Assembly: GCF_021531055.1 (NCBI RefSeq)
Contig: NZ_JADYTL010000002.1
Location: 272,483 to 336,482 of the forward strand
Direction: 5' to 3'
DNA length: 64,000 nucleotides
Source: Collinsella tanakaei
Lineage (GTDB): Bacteria; Actinomycetota; Coriobacteriia; Coriobacteriales; Coriobacteriaceae
The translations under genes were made by a program, and so were the position numbers. Shown piece after piece: positions 54,018 to 64,000 of the stretch. Position 1 is the first letter of the stretch. Every line of letters begins with the position of its first letter. The notes beneath the pieces are model-generated. The model had not been told where the DNA came from and did no database searches. It saw only the letters and a program-made list of their open reading frames with translations.

Positions 54018-55052
54018 ATGGATGCCTTGATCATCTCCCACGCAACCGCGCGGCTCTACCACAACGCGCCCCGCCGTCCGCCCTCCGCCCGTCTGCTGCC
54101 GGAGAGCACCAATCCCCTTGTCACTACACCGCCCAACATCGCACATGTCTCGCGTGCGCGCAGGGTGCTCGCATCACACGGCATCCCGACGGAACTTCTC
54201 ACGTCGATCGATTTCCTGATCACGAACCCATCTCAAAAGCGCCACGCCATGGGCGCCCGCTGCCATCTCTGGCTCGAAAGCATCCCCGCAAGGTCGCTCA
54301 TCGAGCTGGAACCGGGCATCTACGTTGCAGGGGTCGAGCTGTGCGCGTTCCAGATGGCGGCCGAGCTGCCCGAGCGCATGCTCATAGAGCTTTACTACGA
54401 GCTCTGTTCGAAGTATTGCATGCCGTTTTTCGATGAAGACGATTACCGGGACCTGTCCTCGCCCCGGACAACCAAACGCAAGCTCAAGCGCTTCTTTTCC
54501 GAGCTTCCGCCGGGCGTCGATGGGCGGCGGAAGGCCCTCCGCGCGCTCCCCTGCGTACGGGAGGGATCGCGCAGCCCTTTGGAAACCGCCATGGTCATGA
54601 CACTCGCCTGCCCGAAGCGCCTCGGAGGAATGGGCCTGCGTGATATCCGGATGAACCATCACCTTCCGCTGCCCCCGCGCATCCGCCAGCTCACGCGACG
54701 CTCGTCCCTCATATGCGATGCCTACATCGATCGGGGCGCGCAGGACGTGGAGTACCAGGGGTTCCTGCACGACGAGCCCGAGCAGAAGGCGATCGACAAC
54801 GAGCGGCGGCAGGCTATGCAGGCCATTGGCCTGACCGTCATCGAGCTGAACAAACAGCAGTTTTTCGATACGGATGCCTATCGGCGCGTGCTTGCCGCCA
54901 TACGCCTGAACGCGGGGATCCCCGTTCCGAAAGATGCCGAGGCATACGCCGCCGAACAGGAGCGCCTCAGGCGATTCGTCTTGCGCAGATGGCTGCACGA
55001 CGCCGATGAGGGCGAAGGGGGCGCAGGCGAGCAGGACGGCGAGAGAATCTGA
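54018..55052 (+). CDS. AbiEi/DUF559-like protein with a restriction-endonuclease-like C-terminus
   Basis: 344 residues from the ATG at 54018 (ribosome site weak; an upstream TTG at 53949 is possible). The N-terminal part (VLASHGIPTELLTSIDFLIT, ARSLIELEPGIYVAGVELCA) resembles the regulatory domain of AbiEi-type proteins. SRSPLETAMVMTLAC and the segment CDAYIDRGAQDVEYQGFLH, then EQKAIDNERRQAMQAIGLTVI follow the DUF559/Vsr-like nuclease pattern (D...E.x.G..H...D..R). Residues Asp, Glu and His suggest PD-(D/E)XK-type catalysis. It sits alone between rpsL and rpoC, which are normally neighbours, and may be a defence or regulatory protein. Confidence 0.75.
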   Translation: MDALIISHATARLYHNAPRRPPSARLLPESTNPLVTTPPNIAHVSRARRVLASHGIPTELLTSIDFLITNPSQKRHAMGARCHLWLESIPARSLIELEPGIYVAGVELCAFQMAAELPERMLIELYYELCSKYCMPFFDEDDYRDLSSPRTTKRKLKRFFSELPPGVDGRRKALRALPCVREGSRSPLETAMVMTLACPKRLGGMGLRDIRMNHHLPLPPRIRQLTRRSSLICDAYIDRGAQDVEYQGFLHDEPEQKAIDNERRQAMQAIGLTVIELNKQQFFDTDAYRRVLAAIRLNAGIPVPKDAEAYAAEQERLRRFVLRRWLHDADEGEGGAGEQDGERI

Positions 55053-55152
55053 TGGCGCGCTATCGGCTGGCAGGGCTTCGGGTGGACGTATGGGCGAGAT
55101 TCTGGACCTGTGGGCGTGAGACACCATCAGCCGATCAGGCTCCCTCATACCG

Positions 55153-55568
55153 GCCGGAGCTCAGCACTGGCCGGTGATACTCTACACCGACTGCCGAGAC
55201 TCCATACCGACAGCCAAAGCTCCGCGCTGATAGCCGGGGCTCAGCACTGGCAGCGGGGCTCCCTGCTGACAGCCGAGACTCTGTATTGACAGCCGGGACT
55301 CAGTACTGACAGGCGAGACTCTGTATTGACACATGAAACTCTGTACTGACACAACCCGGCTCATTCTTTTGGATTATGTCAGTGCTGAGTCCCGGCTGTC
55401 AGTGCTGAGTCCCGGCTGTCAGTGCTGGCTCTTTGCCGTCAGTACGGGGTCCCGGCTGTCAGTACAAGGACTCAGCTGCCAGCGTGGGGTCCCGGCTGTC
55501 AGCGTGGGGTCCCGGCTGCCGGTAGCGAGTTTCGGCTGTCGGCACGGGGCCTCGGCTGTCGGCACAAA
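55153..55568. repeat. 20-bp inverted tandem array, locus 6 (longest)
   Basis: About 416 bp: left units decay outward (for example GACTGCCGAGACTCCATACC), a core ACTGACACAACCCGGC...TTATGTCAGTGC, then about nine inverted units, mostly GAGTCCCGGCTGTCAGTG type. It separates convergent AbiEi-like and rpoC genes. Confidence 0.88.
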
Positions 55569-55582
55569 GCCCCTCCGCCAGC

Positions 55583-55617
55583 AAAAAGCCCGCCTCCCCC
55601 GGACGGGGAAGGCGGGC
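55583..55617 (-). terminator. Terminator of the rpoBC operon
   Basis: Minus strand: GCCCGCCTTCCCC-GTCC-GGGGGAGGCGGGC then TTTTT, 30 bp past the rpoC stop. Confidence 0.9.
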
Positions 55618-55647
55618 TTCACTCAGACGGTCACGAGACGGAAGACC

Positions 55648-60120
<4,473 letters not shown>

Positions 60121-60126
60121 AGTCAA

Positions 60127-63618
<3,492 letters not shown>

Positions 63619-63701
63619 CAGGTGTTTCCTCCTTCGCGGGAAAAACGGTTGGTCGGTCGCCCGGGCGGTTCTTCCGAGCGAGCCAGTTATCGCAACCTAT
63701 T

Positions 63702-63729
63702 AGTTTAGCAGGTGACTTTTTTTGAGCAA
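63702..63729 (-). promoter_or_regulatory. Candidate rpoB promoter
   Basis: Minus strand TTGCTC (63724-63729) and TAAACT (63702-63707) with 16 bp between; leader of about 90 nt. Confidence 0.5.
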
Positions 63730-63806
63730 GAAAAGTCTTGACTCGTGAGGACATTTGGGGTAGCAAAAAAGTTCACCACGAAACACGCTGGTAAACACCA
63801 TTATCA

Positions 63807-63820
63807 CGAACATATGTTCA
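63807..63820. promoter_or_regulatory. LexA-box-like palindrome
   Basis: CGAACATATGTTCA fits the Gram-positive/actinobacterial SOS box CGAAC-RNRY-GTTYG except the last base. It lies about 190 bp upstream of rpoB and may serve a gene outside the window. Confidence 0.35.
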
Positions 63821-63936
63821 TGGGTTTTCCGTGGACCGGCCACAAGGGACTCCTCCCGCTCACAGCCCCATGCCCACCGTCCGGCGTGAACGCTGGCCAG
63901 CGTTGGCCCGCTGTCGGGGATCCGGGCGGGGCGCCG

Positions 63937-64000
63937 GGGCGTAATTTCACCCCAGGGGTTTTGTTGCACCGGGCAGCCCCGGGGCTGCCCGGTGCAACAA
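63937..64000. repeat. Long palindrome running off the window
   Basis: 63961-63980 (TTGTTGCACCGGGCAGCCCC) is the exact inverse of 63981-64000; the left arm continues outward with TTTCACCCCAGGGGTTT, so the full palindrome probably extends beyond the window. Similar build to the elements at 34841 and 48025. The rest of 63730-63936 shows no gene. Confidence 0.8.

Overview
The window is GC-rich and densely coded. It looks like a gut Coriobacteriia chromosome, most likely Collinsella or a close relative. This is inferred from codon bias, the actinobacterial-type ribosomal and RNA polymerase proteins, the anaerobic selenium-linked purine genes and the many families of intergenic palindromes. No sequence search was run, so the genus is a judgement.

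Left part (1-4,960): a YgeW-type carbamoyltransferase (cut by the window edge), the YgeY hydrolase and the 2,3-diaminopropionate ammonia-lyase YgeX, with a divergent YheO/DauR-type regulator. A second block of the same metabolism lies at 25,513-36,581: a fused Mo/Fe-S xanthine-dehydrogenase-like enzyme, a small ferredoxin, YgfK, SsnA, an NCS2 purine permease, a second YheO/DauR regulator and RidA. Together these resemble the anaerobic purine/uric-acid catabolic gene set of gut bacteria. The ygeX and ridA promoter regions share a pair of 16-bp operator-like sites with the same 20-bp spacing.

Middle accessory part (4,961-25,500): an ADP-ribosylglycohydrolase, a HAD phosphatase, a DUF3990/HTH toxin-antitoxin-like pair, an HD hydrolase, a more AT-rich block (DUF4230 membrane protein, lipoprotein, GmrSD-like type IV restriction enzyme), an archaeal-type ATPase, an AGCS symporter, an SDR/MarR pair, YccF and VWA proteins, and a macro-domain/HTH fusion.

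Right part (37,009-64,000): a U32 protein, a pseudouridine synthase and a GH30 glycosidase, then the core transcription and translation genes, all on the minus strand: rpoB-rpoC, rpsL-rpsG-fusA-rpsJ, and rplC-D-W-B-rpsS-rplV-rpsC-rplP-rpmC-rpsQ-rplN-rplX. The usual str/S10/spc arrangement is broken. tuf is absent between fusA and rpsJ, a phosphoglycerate-mutase-like gene and a 108-bp perfect palindrome separate rpsJ from rplC, and a strong terminator follows rplX.

The most unusual observations are: (1) the beta-prime subunit ends in a domain that aligns without gaps to the alpha-subunit C-terminal domain (alphaCTD), including most of its DNA-contacting residues; (2) six intergenic arrays of a degenerate 20-bp repeat are arranged as inverted halves around a short core; (3) several families of long perfect palindromes are present; (4) ribosomal protein S12 has Arg at the Lys88 streptomycin-resistance position; (5) RpoB has an enlarged, altered fork-loop 2.
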